Shown: positions 18,761 to 30,801 of the stretch, one piece after another | Numbering within the stretch: the stretch's first letter is position 1 | Layout: each line of letters starts with the position of its first letter | Source of the DNA: Allorhizocola rhizosphaerae | Lineage (GTDB): Bacteria > Actinomycetota > Actinomycetes > Mycobacteriales > Micromonosporaceae | Assembly (NCBI RefSeq): GCF_003426775.1 | Contig: NZ_QJUG01000034.1 | Span: 1 to 51,115 of the forward strand | Direction: 5' to 3' | DNA length: 51,115 nucleotides | Notes under the pieces: generated by a model | The model's database searches: none | What the model saw: the letters and a program-made list of their open reading frames with translations, nothing else | What the model was told of the DNA's origin: nothing | Program-made: the position numbers and the translations under genes

Positions 18761-18795
18761 GGGTGCCCCGCCGGCGGTCTGCTGGCGGGGCACCC
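18761..18795 (+). terminator. Rho-independent-type terminator after the sialidase gene
   Basis: Perfect 12-bp inverted repeat (18761-18772 GGGTGCCCCGCC, 18784-18795) with an 11-base loop, starting 10 bp after the stop. There is no U-tract, as is usual in high-GC actinomycetes. Confidence 0.8.
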
Positions 18796-19100
18796 GCAAC
18801 CTGTGCTGCCGGGCCATGTGGGCTGGGCTGACCGCAATCCCTAAGCCGGCCTCGCCACCCTCGTCCCTGTCGCTTTGGCAGCGCCGAATTGAGGCGCTTT
18901 AGGCCAGGTCGCCGCGGCGGTTCGTCGTTGGGTTCGAGGCGCAGGACGGGACCGCCGATCGGGGCACTGCGCGCGATGTCGTCGGAATGTGGTGCCGTAG
19001 CTTTGCGTCCTTCAGCGGGCTCGAGACGAGGTGTGTGTGCCCGTGACCGGTATCTCCTGGCGGCGGGCAGTAGGCGGCCATTCCTCGGAGCCGTTCACCG
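18796..19100. other. Intergenic spacer between sialidase terminator and cyclase gene
   Basis: About 305 bp between two convergent genes. Apart from the terminator on its left side I see no coding region or clear signal. Confidence 0.5.
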
Positions 19101-19424
19101 CTACGTCGCGCTCCACCGGTAGAACTGCTTGGCCACCGCGTCCTGTGGCGTGCGCCAGCGTTGCTCGTCGTATGGCCGGATGTAGGGCTTCAGGTCCGCG
19201 CTGATCTGCCGGAAGCCGGGCAGGTCTTGCGCCCGCCGCAGCGCCTCGGCCGGGTCGCTCTGGAAGTCGATCACGTGCAGGTAGATGTCCTGAAGCGAGT
19301 AGAGCGCCCGTTGCCGCACACCCAGGTCGTGCGGCAGCGAGGTCGCATCCGAGGCGGCGAAGACATCGGCCACCGCGCTCTCGGCGTCGGGCTGGATGCG
19401 GGCGACGATGATGGTTCGGTTCAT
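19101..19424 (-). CDS. TcmI-family type II polyketide cyclase
   Basis: 107 residues from ATG 19424, with GGAAGGA as ribosome site; the longer frame to 19517 would run into the divergent promoter. The sequence (starts MNRTIIVARIQPDAE, later LPHDLGVRQRALYSLQD and YIRPYDEQRWRTPQD) matches the ferredoxin-like TcmI/WhiE-VII cyclases, which close late rings of non-reduced aromatic polyketides. The conserved His-Asp-Leu-Gly and RxLYxLxDxYxH blocks are visible. It diverges from the FAD oxidoreductase gene and lies across from the main PKS operon, so it probably acts on the same product. It ends 12 residues after YDEQRW, a normal length for the family. Confidence 0.9.
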   Translation of the reverse strand: MNRTIIVARIQPDAESAVADVFAASDATSLPHDLGVRQRALYSLQDIYLHVIDFQSDPAEALRRAQDLPGFRQISADLKPYIRPYDEQRWRTPQDAVAKQFYRWSAT

Positions 19425-19539
19425 TGTTGTCCTTCCCCCATGGTGATTCAGGCCTCTCCTCAACCTAACGGGCGACTCCCCGGCGTGTCTGTTGACCTCG
19501 CAAATCACGATCACCATGCTGGGGTGACATTCTCAAACC
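19425..19539. promoter_or_regulatory. Divergent promoter region of cyclase and FAD oxidoreductase genes
   Basis: 115 bp separate the two divergent starts, so both promoters must lie here. I cannot assign -35/-10 boxes with confidence. Confidence 0.45.
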
Positions 19540-20970
19540 ATGGGGGCGATGGGGTTGGCGAAACTCGTAATCATCGGTGGCGGCATCGGCGGGCTGGCCA
19601 CCGCGCTCTTCCTCGGCCGTCGAGGCCATTCGGTGACGGTGTTCGAGGCCGAGAACCGTTGGCCCACGGGCAATCTGGACGGTGATTTCTTCGACTGGCA
19701 GCGTCCGCGTGTCCCGCAGGCGACCCAGCCGCACGCCTTCATGGCCCCGGTGCGAACCATCCTTCGCACCGAAGCCCCCGACGTCTACGCCTCGATGCTT
19801 CGCCTGGGCGCCCGCGAGTACCACGAATTCGACTGGTTCGACGGGCATCCCCCGGCTCGGCCCGGCGACGAGGATCTGGTCACCACCCGCACCCGGCGCA
19901 TCCTGCTGGAGACCACGCTCTATGAGGCTGTCTCGCGAGAGTCCTCGGTCGAGCTTCGCAGCGGCGCGACCGTCGACGGACTCGTATTCGGCACGCCGGG
20001 CGACGTGCCACTGGTGACCGGGGTGCGCTGCGGCGCCGAAGTGCACCACGCCGACCTGGTGCTCGACATCGCCGGGCGCCGCTCCCCCGTGAGCGGCTGG
20101 CTAGCCCAGGCCGGCTGCCGCCCCGCGGTGGTGGAGAACCACAGGATCGGCATCGCCTACTTCTCCCGCTGGTATCGCCTGAGCCCCGGCGCCGAGCCCG
20201 AGCCGAAGCGGATCAGCGAGGTGTCGGTCACCCCGTTCGCCATCGGCCTGGTGTTCCCGTCCGACAACGACATCTTCGGTGTCACGCTGGCGATCTCCGC
20301 CTCGGACCCCACCCGGGCCGCGCTGCGCGACCCGGAGGTCTTCGACTCGCTCGCCGCCATCTTCCCCGGGCCCGGCGCGTGGCTCGCCCGCAGCGCCAAG
20401 GGCATCGGCGACATGCAGATCATGGCTGGGCTCGACAATCGATGGACGGCGCTGGTGGACGACGCCGGACCCGTGGTGACCGGGCTGCTGGGCGTGGGCG
20501 ACTCGATCACGCACACCAACCCGACGCTCGGGCAGGGGGTGGCGCTGACCCTGCTTGCCGCGCAGCGGGTGGCGTCCACTGTGGACGGACTGGACGACCA
20601 TGTGCGGTTCGCTTCCGAGTATCACGAGTGGGCGGTGCGTACCCTCAAACCCTGGTTCGACCACCAGGTGACCGTCGACCGCGGCGACGAGGCCTTCCTT
20701 TCCGGCACCGCCGGCATGCCCGCCCTCGATGCCGCCGCACGAGCGCAGTTCGCGTTGAACCCCTGCGCGCTCGAGGACCCGATCGTCATGCGCGCCAAGG
20801 CACAGGTGCGGCATCTGGTGCTGGCCCCGCAAATCGCTTTCGGTTCCGATGAGGTACGCGAGCACGTCGCCCGCTGGCTCGACGAGCACCCGGAGTTTCC
20901 CTCGATGCCACCCGGCCCGTCGCGCGACGACTGGCTCGCCATCACGGGACAGCCCGCGCAGCTCATATAG
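19540..20970 (+). CDS. FAD-dependent oxidoreductase/monooxygenase of the polyketide locus
   Basis: 476 residues from ATG 19540; an ATG at 19549, preceded by GGGGG, is an equally good start. The N-terminal Rossmann motif is VIIGGGIGGLATAL, followed by the acidic E in VFEAE that binds the FAD ribose. LVLDIAGRRSP is the DG-like motif and GVGDSITHTNPTLGQG (about 320-335) is the second FAD pyrophosphate (GD) motif. The fold is that of single-component flavin monooxygenases, but without close likeness to the PheA/TfdB-type hydroxylase at 20963-23308. It probably hydroxylates or oxidises the aromatic intermediate. It diverges from the cyclase gene, and its last 8 bp overlap the end of the convergent ABM-FAD gene. 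Confidence 0.8.
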   Translation: MGAMGLAKLVIIGGGIGGLATALFLGRRGHSVTVFEAENRWPTGNLDGDFFDWQRPRVPQATQPHAFMAPVRTILRTEAPDVYASMLRLGAREYHEFDWFDGHPPARPGDEDLVTTRTRRILLETTLYEAVSRESSVELRSGATVDGLVFGTPGDVPLVTGVRCGAEVHHADLVLDIAGRRSPVSGWLAQAGCRPAVVENHRIGIAYFSRWYRLSPGAEPEPKRISEVSVTPFAIGLVFPSDNDIFGVTLAISASDPTRAALRDPEVFDSLAAIFPGPGAWLARSAKGIGDMQIMAGLDNRWTALVDDAGPVVTGLLGVGDSITHTNPTLGQGVALTLLAAQRVASTVDGLDDHVRFASEYHEWAVRTLKPWFDHQVTVDRGDEAFLSGTAGMPALDAAARAQFALNPCALEDPIVMRAKAQVRHLVLAPQIAFGSDEVREHVARWLDEHPEFPSMPPGPSRDDWLAITGQPAQLI

Positions 20971-23308
20971 CGAAAACCTTGAACAGGTGTTCATCGATCG
21001 CCGTGGCGGACACCGGCGCGCACCTGAAGCCCACGTGCCCGTCCGGGCGGATGAGATATGCGCCGCTGCCCCGCACGCCGTAGGCGGAACGGAACCCGTC
21101 GGCGGCGTCGCGCAGCACCGGCAGTTCGAGCAGCGCGGGCACGGTGGCGCCCGGATGCGCGATGACGTACACGTTGACCAGACCCGGACCCTGCGCGCGC
21201 ACCTTGGCGGCCAGCTTCTCGTATTCGACGATCTCGGGCTCGGGCATCCCGACGTCCGCGTAGACGAGCAGGGTGTGCGCGGTGCCCCGGGTGAGGTCGA
21301 AGAGCCGGAGCGGGTGGCTCACGCCGAAGCGGCGCAGCTGCTCGACATCGGGTGCGCGGTCGCCCGGCGCGGGCCCTCCTTCGAACGTTCCCCCGTTCTC
21401 CACCAGTTCACCCACCAAATGGCTGCCCGCATACGTCAGTGTCATCTGCATGTCGGTGAGGAACTGGAGTTTCTCGTCCTCCATGTCCATCTCGTCGGTG
21501 AAGGCCACGCGCACCGCACGGTCCACGATGGACTTCCCGGCCGGGCGTCGCTCGGCCTCATAACTGTCAAGCAGCCCGGCGGAGGCCTGCCCTCGTACCG
21601 CATAAGCAAGTTTCCAGCCCAGATTCCAGGAGTCCTGTATGCCGGTGTTCATCCCCTGGCCGCCGGCCGGCGGGTGCAGGTGCGCCGCGTCCCCGGCGAG
21701 GAACACCCGCCCCTCGCGGTAACGGTCGACGATGCCGTGCTTGATCCGGAAGATGGACGACCAACGCAGGTTGCTCGCGGTCGCCCCCGCCGGTGCCAGC
21801 TCGTCGAGCACGGCCTGGATGTCGGACAGAGCCGGCGGGGCGTACTCCTGCGAGAAGCCGGGCGGGATAGGCCCCGAGCCCACCTCCGCCGCGATGCGCG
21901 GCGGCGCCAGCGTCGCTACCCGGTAACGCCCCGGCCCGCGCAGCGGCACACACACCAACATGCCCTTCATCTCGTCGTCTTCGACGTGGATGAAGCGCAG
22001 CAGGTGGCCCTCGGGCATCGTCCAATTCAGCTCGACGTCACCGATCATGAACAGCTGCGGGAACATACCCATCCCGCCTTCGAAGGTCGCGCCCACGCAC
22101 TGCCGCACGGTGCTGTGGGCGCCATCGCAGCCGACGACGTAGCGCGCCCGTATCTGCGACCTCCCCCCATCGGCGGCTTTGATGTGCGCGGTCACGCCCG
22201 ATGCGTCCTGGGTAAGGCCGACAAGCTCCATGCCCCGCTCGACCCGCCCGCCGTGGCGCGACAGGCAGCCGGCGAGGATGCGCTCGGTCTCGTACTGCGG
22301 CAGGGCCAAGTGCGCGTAGGGAACCTCGGGCAGGTCCCAGTCGACCTGATGGGTCTGGCGGCCGTTGACGAACACGGTCTGGCCGTGCAGCCAGGCACCG
22401 ACATCCATCGCTTCCTGGACCACGCCGATGTCCTCCCAGATCTCCATGGTGCGGCACTGGATGCCGATGGCCTTGTCGGCCTGGCTTGACGGCTCGGTGC
22501 GCTTCTCGATGAGCCTGCAGTCGACGCCGCGCCGCGCGAGTTCGATGGCGAGCGTGAGCCCGGCCGGGCCCGCGCCGACGACGAGCACGTCGGTGTCGAC
22601 CCGCTCCCCCGGCGCTTCACGCTCGACGGCGACGACCGGCGTCGGCGGTAGTTCAGGCACTTTGACCTCCGAAGCGATGTCGGGCAGCTGTTCCTCAGGG
22701 CGGGCAACGATCTCGAAGGTGGTCCGTTCAAAGCTTTCCAGCAGGTACGGAAGCAGCGGCGCGGTCTGGTCCATGTGCGCGGGGTCATCGGCCCAGGCAT
22801 TGAAGGCGGTCTCGTTTTCCCATTCTGCGAACAACACATAGTTATTGGTGCCCACCTCGCGAAGGAGTTCCTCGCGGGTATGCCCGGGCGTGCCGCGCAT
22901 CCGCTCGGCCACCTTGAGGTAGGCCCGCTCGTACGCCTCCTCCTTGCCCTCCGGGACGGTTACCTTGACCGCGACCCGGATCCTGAGCGGCTGCCCCTCG
23001 ACCACGTGCACCACCTCGAGCGTGCTGCGGTCGGCGGACTCTCGCATCTCGCGCAGCGCGGCGGTGAGACGGTCGCGGGCGGCGCTGCGGCCGAAAAGTT
23101 CGAGCGTCTCCTGGTCGGTCCACTCGCTCGTGATGACGTAGGTCTGCGTGTCGGTGGTGTCGCGGCTCAGTTCCTGGCGCAGGTTGCCCCGCACGCGGCT
23201 GATCTCCGCCGCCGCTTCGCGCCAGACCCTCTCGAACTCGGCCTCGCGGCCCTGCCGCACCCGCATCCGCAGGATCATCCGCACAGGCTTGCCGCCGTCG
23301 CCGGTCAC
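20963..23308 (-). CDS. ABM-ABM-FAD triple-domain polyketide oxygenase
   Basis: 781 residues from GTG 23308, one base after the KS-beta stop, with AGGAG eight bases upstream; longer frames lie inside KS-beta. About 11-103 and 107-203 are two antibiotic-biosynthesis-monooxygenase (ABM) ferredoxin-like domains (RMRVRQGREAEFERVW; VAVKVTVPEGKEEAYERAY). After a linker, residue 238 on is a PheA/TfdB-class flavin hydroxylase: GxGxxG in VLVVGAGPAGLTLAIEL (245-250), GCDGAHSTVR, and GRVFLAGDAAHLHPPAGGQG. The end is a thioredoxin-like dimerisation domain (YGVRGSGAYLIRPDG). ABM enzymes oxidise anthrone-like rings to quinones without cofactor; the flavin part hydroxylates. The fusion may couple both steps. 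Last gene of the operon. Confidence 0.88.
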   Translation of the reverse strand: MTGDGGKPVRMILRMRVRQGREAEFERVWREAAAEISRVRGNLRQELSRDTTDTQTYVITSEWTDQETLELFGRSAARDRLTAALREMRESADRSTLEVVHVVEGQPLRIRVAVKVTVPEGKEEAYERAYLKVAERMRGTPGHTREELLREVGTNNYVLFAEWENETAFNAWADDPAHMDQTAPLLPYLLESFERTTFEIVARPEEQLPDIASEVKVPELPPTPVVAVEREAPGERVDTDVLVVGAGPAGLTLAIELARRGVDCRLIEKRTEPSSQADKAIGIQCRTMEIWEDIGVVQEAMDVGAWLHGQTVFVNGRQTHQVDWDLPEVPYAHLALPQYETERILAGCLSRHGGRVERGMELVGLTQDASGVTAHIKAADGGRSQIRARYVVGCDGAHSTVRQCVGATFEGGMGMFPQLFMIGDVELNWTMPEGHLLRFIHVEDDEMKGMLVCVPLRGPGRYRVATLAPPRIAAEVGSGPIPPGFSQEYAPPALSDIQAVLDELAPAGATASNLRWSSIFRIKHGIVDRYREGRVFLAGDAAHLHPPAGGQGMNTGIQDSWNLGWKLAYAVRGQASAGLLDSYEAERRPAGKSIVDRAVRVAFTDEMDMEDEKLQFLTDMQMTLTYAGSHLVGELVENGGTFEGGPAPGDRAPDVEQLRRFGVSHPLRLFDLTRGTAHTLLVYADVGMPEPEIVEYEKLAAKVRAQGPGLVNVYVIAHPGATVPALLELPVLRDAADGFRSAYGVRGSGAYLIRPDGHVGFRCAPVSATAIDEHLFKVFAI

Positions 23309-23309
23309 G

Positions 23310-24542
23310 TCACCGCTCCTGATGGCGCTTGAGGACCATGCAGCTGTTGAACCCGCCGTGGCCGCGGGCATTGACCAGCACCACGTCCACGGGCAGCTCG
23401 CGTGGGCGGTCGACGAGGTCCAGCCCGTAGGACGGCACCGGCTCGCACAGGTTGCCCACCGCCGGTGCGACGCCGTCACGCATCGCCAGCAGCGCGGTCG
23501 CGACGTTGACCGCCGCGCCGCCGGAACACAACCGGCCGATGAACCCTTGCGGCGCGCTGACCGGCACCCCACCGGCGCCGAAGACGGTGCGGATCGCGTC
23601 GGCTTCGAGCGCGTCGAGGGCGGCGGTTCCGGCGCCGTCGGCGACGACCAGACTGACCTGTTCCTGCCGCACTTGCGCCTCGGCCAGGGCACGCCGCATG
23701 GCCCGTACAAGCTGACGGCAGTCCGGCGCCGGATCCTCATGGTGGTACGCGTCGTGGGTGGCCGCGTAGCCGGCGATCTCACCGTAGATCTGCTGCGCCC
23801 CCCGCTCGAGCGCAGCCGATTCGTCCTCTAGCACCAGCACCGCTCCGCCCTCGCCCGGCGCGTATCCATTGGCGTTGACGTCGAACGGCCGGTAGCCCTC
23901 GCGCGGGTCCCGGCTGCGGGTGGTGCGCCCATTGGCTATCTGGCACACGAGTGCATATGGCGACAGTGGCGCCTCGGTGCCACCGGCGAGCACGGTCGGT
24001 GTGCCACGGCGGATGACCCGCCGCGCCCCCTGCAGGCAGTCCAGCCCGCCGGCCGCCTCGGAGACGAGCACCGAGGCGGGACCCTTGGTGCCGTGCAAAA
24101 TCGAGGTCTGCCCGGCGCTGGCCGCGTAGAACCACGCGATCGACTGATACGCGCTCACCGCGCCGGGACCCTTGCTCCACAACGCTTGGATCTCACGCTG
24201 CCCGAACTCGTTGCCGCCCGAACCGCTGGCGAGCACGACCGAGGTCTGGTATGGATCGTGCGCGGCGGGGTCGTATTTGGCGTCGTCGAGCGCGAGCTGC
24301 GCCGCGGCCAGCGACATCCACGTCCACCGGTCGGTCTGGACCGCCAGCCGGGCGTCGACGTGCTCCTCGACGGTGAAGCCTTCCACCTGTCCGGCGAGCG
24401 TTGTGGCGTACCCGCTGGTGTCGAAACGGTTGATAGGGCGCACCTTGAGCTCACCGGCGAGCGTGGAACGCCAATGCTCCTCGGCACCGATGCCACTCGG
24501 TGCGACGACTCCGATACCGGTGACCACGGTTCTAGCGGTCAT
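23310..24542 (-). CDS. Type II PKS chain-length factor (KS-beta) with Ala at the Gln position
   Basis: 410 residues. It starts within the KS-alpha stop (ATGA overlap), so the two are translationally coupled to form the heterodimer that sets polyketide chain length. The thiolase fold is intact, but the active-site block reads [13 protein letters not shown] (159-171). It has no Cys, as expected for KS-beta, but also lacks the Gln that normally follows SE in the S-E-Q-A-G-G-L-D motif; residue 163 is Ala. The region corresponding to KS-alpha NAHGSGT reads VVADGAGT, so the catalytic His is lost too. The C-terminus is typical ([22 protein letters not shown]). Function as chain-length factor is sure from position and family; the Gln loss is discussed as a finding. 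Confidence 0.93.
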   Translation of the reverse strand: MTARTVVTGIGVVAPSGIGAEEHWRSTLAGELKVRPINRFDTSGYATTLAGQVEGFTVEEHVDARLAVQTDRWTWMSLAAAQLALDDAKYDPAAHDPYQTSVVLASGSGGNEFGQREIQALWSKGPGAVSAYQSIAWFYAASAGQTSILHGTKGPASVLVSEAAGGLDCLQGARRVIRRGTPTVLAGGTEAPLSPYALVCQIANGRTTRSRDPREGYRPFDVNANGYAPGEGGAVLVLEDESAALERGAQQIYGEIAGYAATHDAYHHEDPAPDCRQLVRAMRRALAEAQVRQEQVSLVVADGAGTAALDALEADAIRTVFGAGGVPVSAPQGFIGRLCSGGAAVNVATALLAMRDGVAPAVGNLCEPVPSYGLDLVDRPRELPVDVVLVNARGHGGFNSCMVLKRHQER

Positions 24543-25818
24543 GATGTCCCTCCCGGTTTGGTAAGCACGACGGCGGACTGGAACCCGCCGAACCCGCTGC
24601 CGACCGAGAGCGCGACGTCGACGCGGTGCTCACGCGCCTGACGCGGCACGTAGTCCAGGTCGCACTCGGGATCGGGGTTTTCGTAGTTGGCCGTTGGCGG
24701 CACCACGCCGTGCCGTATCGCCAGTACGCAGGCCGCCAGCTCGATGGCGCCGATGGCGCCCAGCGAGTGGCCGACCATCGACTTGATTGAGCTGACCGGA
24801 ACGCGGTAGGCGTGCTCGCCCAGGCTGCGCTTGAACGCGGCGGTCTCGTGCCGGTCGTTTTGGATCGTGCCCGAGCCGTGCGCGTTGACGTAGCCGACCG
24901 CCGTGGGATCGAGGCGTGCCTCGGCCAGCGCGGCGTCGATCGCCTCGGCCATCTCCACGCCGTCGGGCCGCAACCCGGTCATGTGATAGGCGTTGCAGCG
25001 GTTGGCGAAGCCGCGGATCTCGCACAGCACCTCGGCACCGCGCCGCCGGGCGTGCTCGGCCTCCTCCAGCACGAGCACCGCGGCGCCCTCGCCCATGACG
25101 AACCCGTCTCGGGTGGCGTCGAAGGGCCGTGACGCGCCGCCGGGGTCGTCGTTGCGTGCCGACGTGGCCCGGATCGCGTCGAAACAGGCCATGGAGATGG
25201 GCGAGATGGGCGCGTCGGTGGCGCCGGCGATGACGATGTCGGCCTCGCCGTCGGCGATGAGCTGGTGGCCGTTGCCGACCGCGTCCAGCCCCGACGTGCA
25301 TCCGGTGGAGACGACCATCGCCGGGCCGTGCGCGCGGAAGCGGCACGCCACCTCCGTGGCCAGTGCGCTGGGCACGAGCGCGTGGTAGAGGAAAGGGCTG
25401 GCGTAGCGCTGGTCCACCAGCCATTTCCGGCCGTGGTCGCTGACCACCGAGTACTCGTTCTCCAGCCGCGTGGTGGCGCCGACCGCACTGCCCAGGCTCA
25501 CCGCGACCGTGTCGTGGTCGACCCCTGTCCCGGAGGCCAGGTCCAACCCGCTCTGCCGCACCGCTTCGTCCGCCGCGGCGAGCGCGAACTGGACGAAGCG
25601 GTCGTTGCGGTGGATCTCCTGGAGCGTGAGCCCCGCCGCCAACGGATCGAAGTCGCACTCGGCGGCGAGCTGCGAGCGCAGGGCCGACGGGTCGAAGAAG
25701 GTGATCCGGCGGGTCGCGGTCCGCCCGTCGGTCAGCAGCCGCCAGAACGACTCGCGGTCAGTTCCGCCGGGAGCGACCACGCCGACGCCGGTGACGACGG
25801 TGCGGCGGTCGGGGCCAC

Positions 25819-25822
<4 letters not shown>
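24539..25822 (-). CDS. Type II PKS ketosynthase alpha
   Basis: 427 residues. Catalytic triad visible: Cys175 in [11 protein letters not shown], His in VNAHGSGT and His in [12 protein letters not shown]. It condenses malonyl-ACP units as a heterodimer with the KS-beta encoded next. The start at 25822 overlaps the cupin stop by 4 bp and the stop overlaps KS-beta by 4 bp. The order cupin, KS-alpha, KS-beta recalls whiE ORFII-III-IV. No starter-unit KSIII or acyltransferase is present in the window, so decarboxylative acetate priming is expected. Length and motifs are normal for the family. Confidence 0.96.
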
Positions 25823-28327
<2,505 letters not shown>

Positions 28328-28337
28328 TCGGTCACCC

Positions 28338-28847
28338 CTATTCCGCGCAGGGGGTGGCGAAGGTGAACAGGCGCTGGCCGTATTCGACGCTGCTCCCGTT
28401 CGCGGCGAGCACCGCGACCACCTGCCCGTCGCGCTCGGCCTCGATCGGGATCATCAGCTTCATCGCCTCGACGATGCCGACCTGCTGGCCCGCGCGAACC
28501 AGATCCCCCTCGGCGACAAAGGGCGGCGCCCCGGGTTCGGGCGCGACGTAGAAGGTGCCCACCGTCGGAGCGCATAGCTCGAACAGCCCGGCAGCCGCGG
28601 TTTCAGGTTCAGGATTATTTTGCGGTACGGCGTGCGCCTGCACCGGGCTGGTAAGAGTGACCCATTCCTGCGCGGGCCATTCCAGCTCCACCTGCACCTC
28701 GCCGGCCCGGATGCGCAGGATCCGCGGCGGGCTGTTGACGTCCGCGAGGAGCTTCTGCGCGCTACGGCTCACGTCGTTGAGCGCCTCCGCGAGTGAGCCG
28801 GCGCCGAGGCTCGGCACGCGCTGGTCGGGGTTGATCACCTCAGTCAC
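28338..28847 (-). CDS. accB: Acetyl-CoA carboxylase, biotin carboxyl carrier protein
   Basis: 169 residues. The C-terminal biotinyl domain carries Lys130 in the canonical EAMKLM motif, preceded by the [19 protein letters not shown] thumb-like segment typical of bacterial AccB. The N-terminus (about 10-60) is the helical/strand region that binds AccC, followed by a Pro/Asn linker. The start overlaps the accDA stop by 4 bp. The sequence is a dedicated bacterial-type BCCP, unlike the AccA3-type fused carriers that actinomycetes use for primary metabolism. Confidence 0.93.
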   Translation of the reverse strand: MTEVINPDQRVPSLGAGSLAEALNDVSRSAQKLLADVNSPPRILRIRAGEVQVELEWPAQEWVTLTSPVQAHAVPQNNPEPETAAAGLFELCAPTVGTFYVAPEPGAPPFVAEGDLVRAGQQVGIVEAMKLMIPIEAERDGQVVAVLAANGSSVEYGQRLFTFATPCAE

Positions 28848-30580
28848 GAGTTCCTCCTGAAGGAAGCGGTCACCAGATCCGCGGCACGCCCAGCGCGGCG
28901 GTCGGTGGAGCCGTCAAAATGGCGGTACCGGTCGCGCCTCGCGGCGATCAGCCCGGCCGGGTCCAATGTGGTGAGCTCGGCGAGCTCGTAGCGGATGGCC
29001 TCGCGCAGCAACGAGGCGGCATGGACGGGGTCGGCTCCGGCTCCGCCCGGCGGTTCCGGGATCACCCCGTCGGCCACACCCATCTCCAGCAGGGACCGCG
29101 CATCGATGCGCAGCGCCTGCGCCGCCTCAGGCGCCGCGGAACGCTCGCGCCACAGGATCGCGGCGCACCCCTCGGGGCTGATGACGGTATAAAAACCGTT
29201 CTCCAGCACCAGAAGCCGGTCGGCCACGGCTATGGCCAGAGCGCCGCCGCTGCACCCCTCGCCGGTGACCACCGTGACGACGGGCACCGGCAGAGTCGAC
29301 ATCAGGCGCAGGTTCTCCGCGATTGCGCTGGCCTGCCCCTGCTGCTCGGCCTCCAGGCCTGGGTGTGCGCCCGGGGTGTCCACGAGGGTCACCACCGGCA
29401 GACCCCACTTGGCGGCCAAGCGCATCAGCCGCCCCGCCTTGCGGTAGCCGGCCGGGGCGGGCATGCCGTACCGGTGGGCGGTCAGCTCGGTCGGCGTGTG
29501 CCCCTTCTCGTGCCCGATGATGATGATCGGGTCGCCGCCCAGCCGGCCGAGGCCACCGATGATGGCCGGACAATCGCCGCCGACGCGATCCCCACACAGC
29601 TCCTCGAAGTCGTCGAGGATCATCCGCAGGTAGTCCGACGTGGTGGGCCGGGCGATGTCGCGCGCCGCGCGTACCGCGTCCCAGGCCGGTCGCTGCTCCA
29701 GCGTGGCCGGTTCACGGACTGCCACCTGCTTCACCGGCTCGGTATAGGCGTCGGAGCGGCTGCGGGTCGCCAGCGACAGCAGTCTTCCCAGCCGGTCGCG
29801 CAGCGCCGAGCGGGGCCAAACCTGGTCGATGAAACCGCGCTCCAGCAGGAACTCGGCGGTCTGGAATCCGTCGGGAAGCCTCTCGCGGATGGTCTCCTGG
29901 ATCACGCGCGGCCCCGCGAAACCCAGCCGTGCCCCGGGTTCGGCCACGATGACGTCGCCGAGAAGGGCGAAGGATGCGGCGACGCCGCCGTAGGTGGGGT
30001 CGGTGACCAGACAGACGGTGGCCACTGCGGCCTCGTTGAGCTGCTGCAGTGCTTGTGCGGTCTTCACCATCTGCAGCAGGCCGACCACGCCCTCCTGCAT
30101 CCGCACCCCACCGGAGGCGGTCACGATCACCAGCGGCGCGCGCTCGGCGAGGGCGGTCTCCGCGGCCAGCGTGATCATTTCTCCGACCGCCAGGCTGAGG
30201 CTGCCGCCCATGAACCGGAAGTCCATCGCGGCGACGATCGCCGGGGTGCCGCCGATGCGCATCCGTGCACACAGGACCGCCTCGCGCAGCGCGGTCGCGT
30301 CACGTGCCGCGGCGATGCGCTCCAGGTAAGGCCGTTGGTCTACGAAGCTGAGCGGATCGCTGTCGGGCAGCTCGAAGTCGAGCGGCTCCAACGTGTCCGG
30401 GTCGGCGAGCAGGGCGAGGCGCTCGGGCGCGCTCAACGCGCTGTATCGGCCGCACTGCGGGCAGACGCCGTCGGCGCCGGCCATGCGGCGCCGGTACACC
30501 ACCGCCTGGCAGCCGGGACACAGCACCCAGTGCGGCCGGTGGGCCTCCGGTGTGCCCCGCGTCAGCATCGTTTCCGCCAT
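28844..30580 (-). CDS. accDA: Fused carboxyltransferase AccD-AccA of the PKS-linked acetyl-CoA carboxylase
   Basis: 578 residues. The N-terminal half is AccD (beta): zinc ribbon Cys21, Cys24, Cys40, Cys43 (CPGC...CPQC), then [14 protein letters not shown] and [11 protein letters not shown]. The C-terminal half, from about 300, is AccA (alpha): [43 protein letters not shown] and [15 protein letters not shown]. Together with AccB and AccC it makes malonyl-CoA. The ribosome site AAAGGGGCG precedes ATG 30580. First gene of the PKS operon, it diverges from the SARP gene across 221 bp. Separate accA and accD are usual; fused forms occur in some aromatic PKS clusters. Confidence 0.93.
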   Translation of the reverse strand: MAETMLTRGTPEAHRPHWVLCPGCQAVVYRRRMAGADGVCPQCGRYSALSAPERLALLADPDTLEPLDFELPDSDPLSFVDQRPYLERIAAARDATALREAVLCARMRIGGTPAIVAAMDFRFMGGSLSLAVGEMITLAAETALAERAPLVIVTASGGVRMQEGVVGLLQMVKTAQALQQLNEAAVATVCLVTDPTYGGVAASFALLGDVIVAEPGARLGFAGPRVIQETIRERLPDGFQTAEFLLERGFIDQVWPRSALRDRLGRLLSLATRSRSDAYTEPVKQVAVREPATLEQRPAWDAVRAARDIARPTTSDYLRMILDDFEELCGDRVGGDCPAIIGGLGRLGGDPIIIIGHEKGHTPTELTAHRYGMPAPAGYRKAGRLMRLAAKWGLPVVTLVDTPGAHPGLEAEQQGQASAIAENLRLMSTLPVPVVTVVTGEGCSGGALAIAVADRLLVLENGFYTVISPEGCAAILWRERSAAPEAAQALRIDARSLLEMGVADGVIPEPPGGAGADPVHAASLLREAIRYELAELTTLDPAGLIAARRDRYRHFDGSTDRRAGRAADLVTASFRRNS

Positions 30581-30801
30581 CTCCGACGCCCCTTTCGCCA
30601 GGAATACCAGGTCAAATCTGATTGGTCACTTTCGCCGTAATTGACTCTTCCAGGGCATCCCTTGACGCTCGCTGGAGTTTCACTTTGCTCCGATTAGAGC
30701 CGTTGACCTGCAGGAACCACATACGCCCAGTATTTTTAGTCCTGAAACAGCCAAGAGTTCGGATAGGAGTCCTTCGGGCTACCGCGACACTCGGAGGCAG
30801 C
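30581..30801. promoter_or_regulatory. Divergent promoter region accDA/SARP with TTGAC direct repeats
   Basis: 221 bp between the PKS operon start and the SARP start. The string TTGAC occurs on the plus strand at 30641 (TTGACTC), 30662 (TTGACGC) and 30703 (TTGACCT), that is at 21- and 41-bp intervals. SARPs bind direct heptamer repeats in phase with the DNA helix next to the -35 box, so these are candidate sites. A TATTTT at 30731 is a possible -10 for the SARP gene, but spacing to any -35 is poor. Confidence 0.4.

Noticed and set aside
23309-23782. N-terminal extension of the ABM-FAD protein into KS-beta
   Set aside because: The extension overlaps KS-beta in another frame and has no domain; GTG 23308 has AGGAG and directly precedes the ABM domain.
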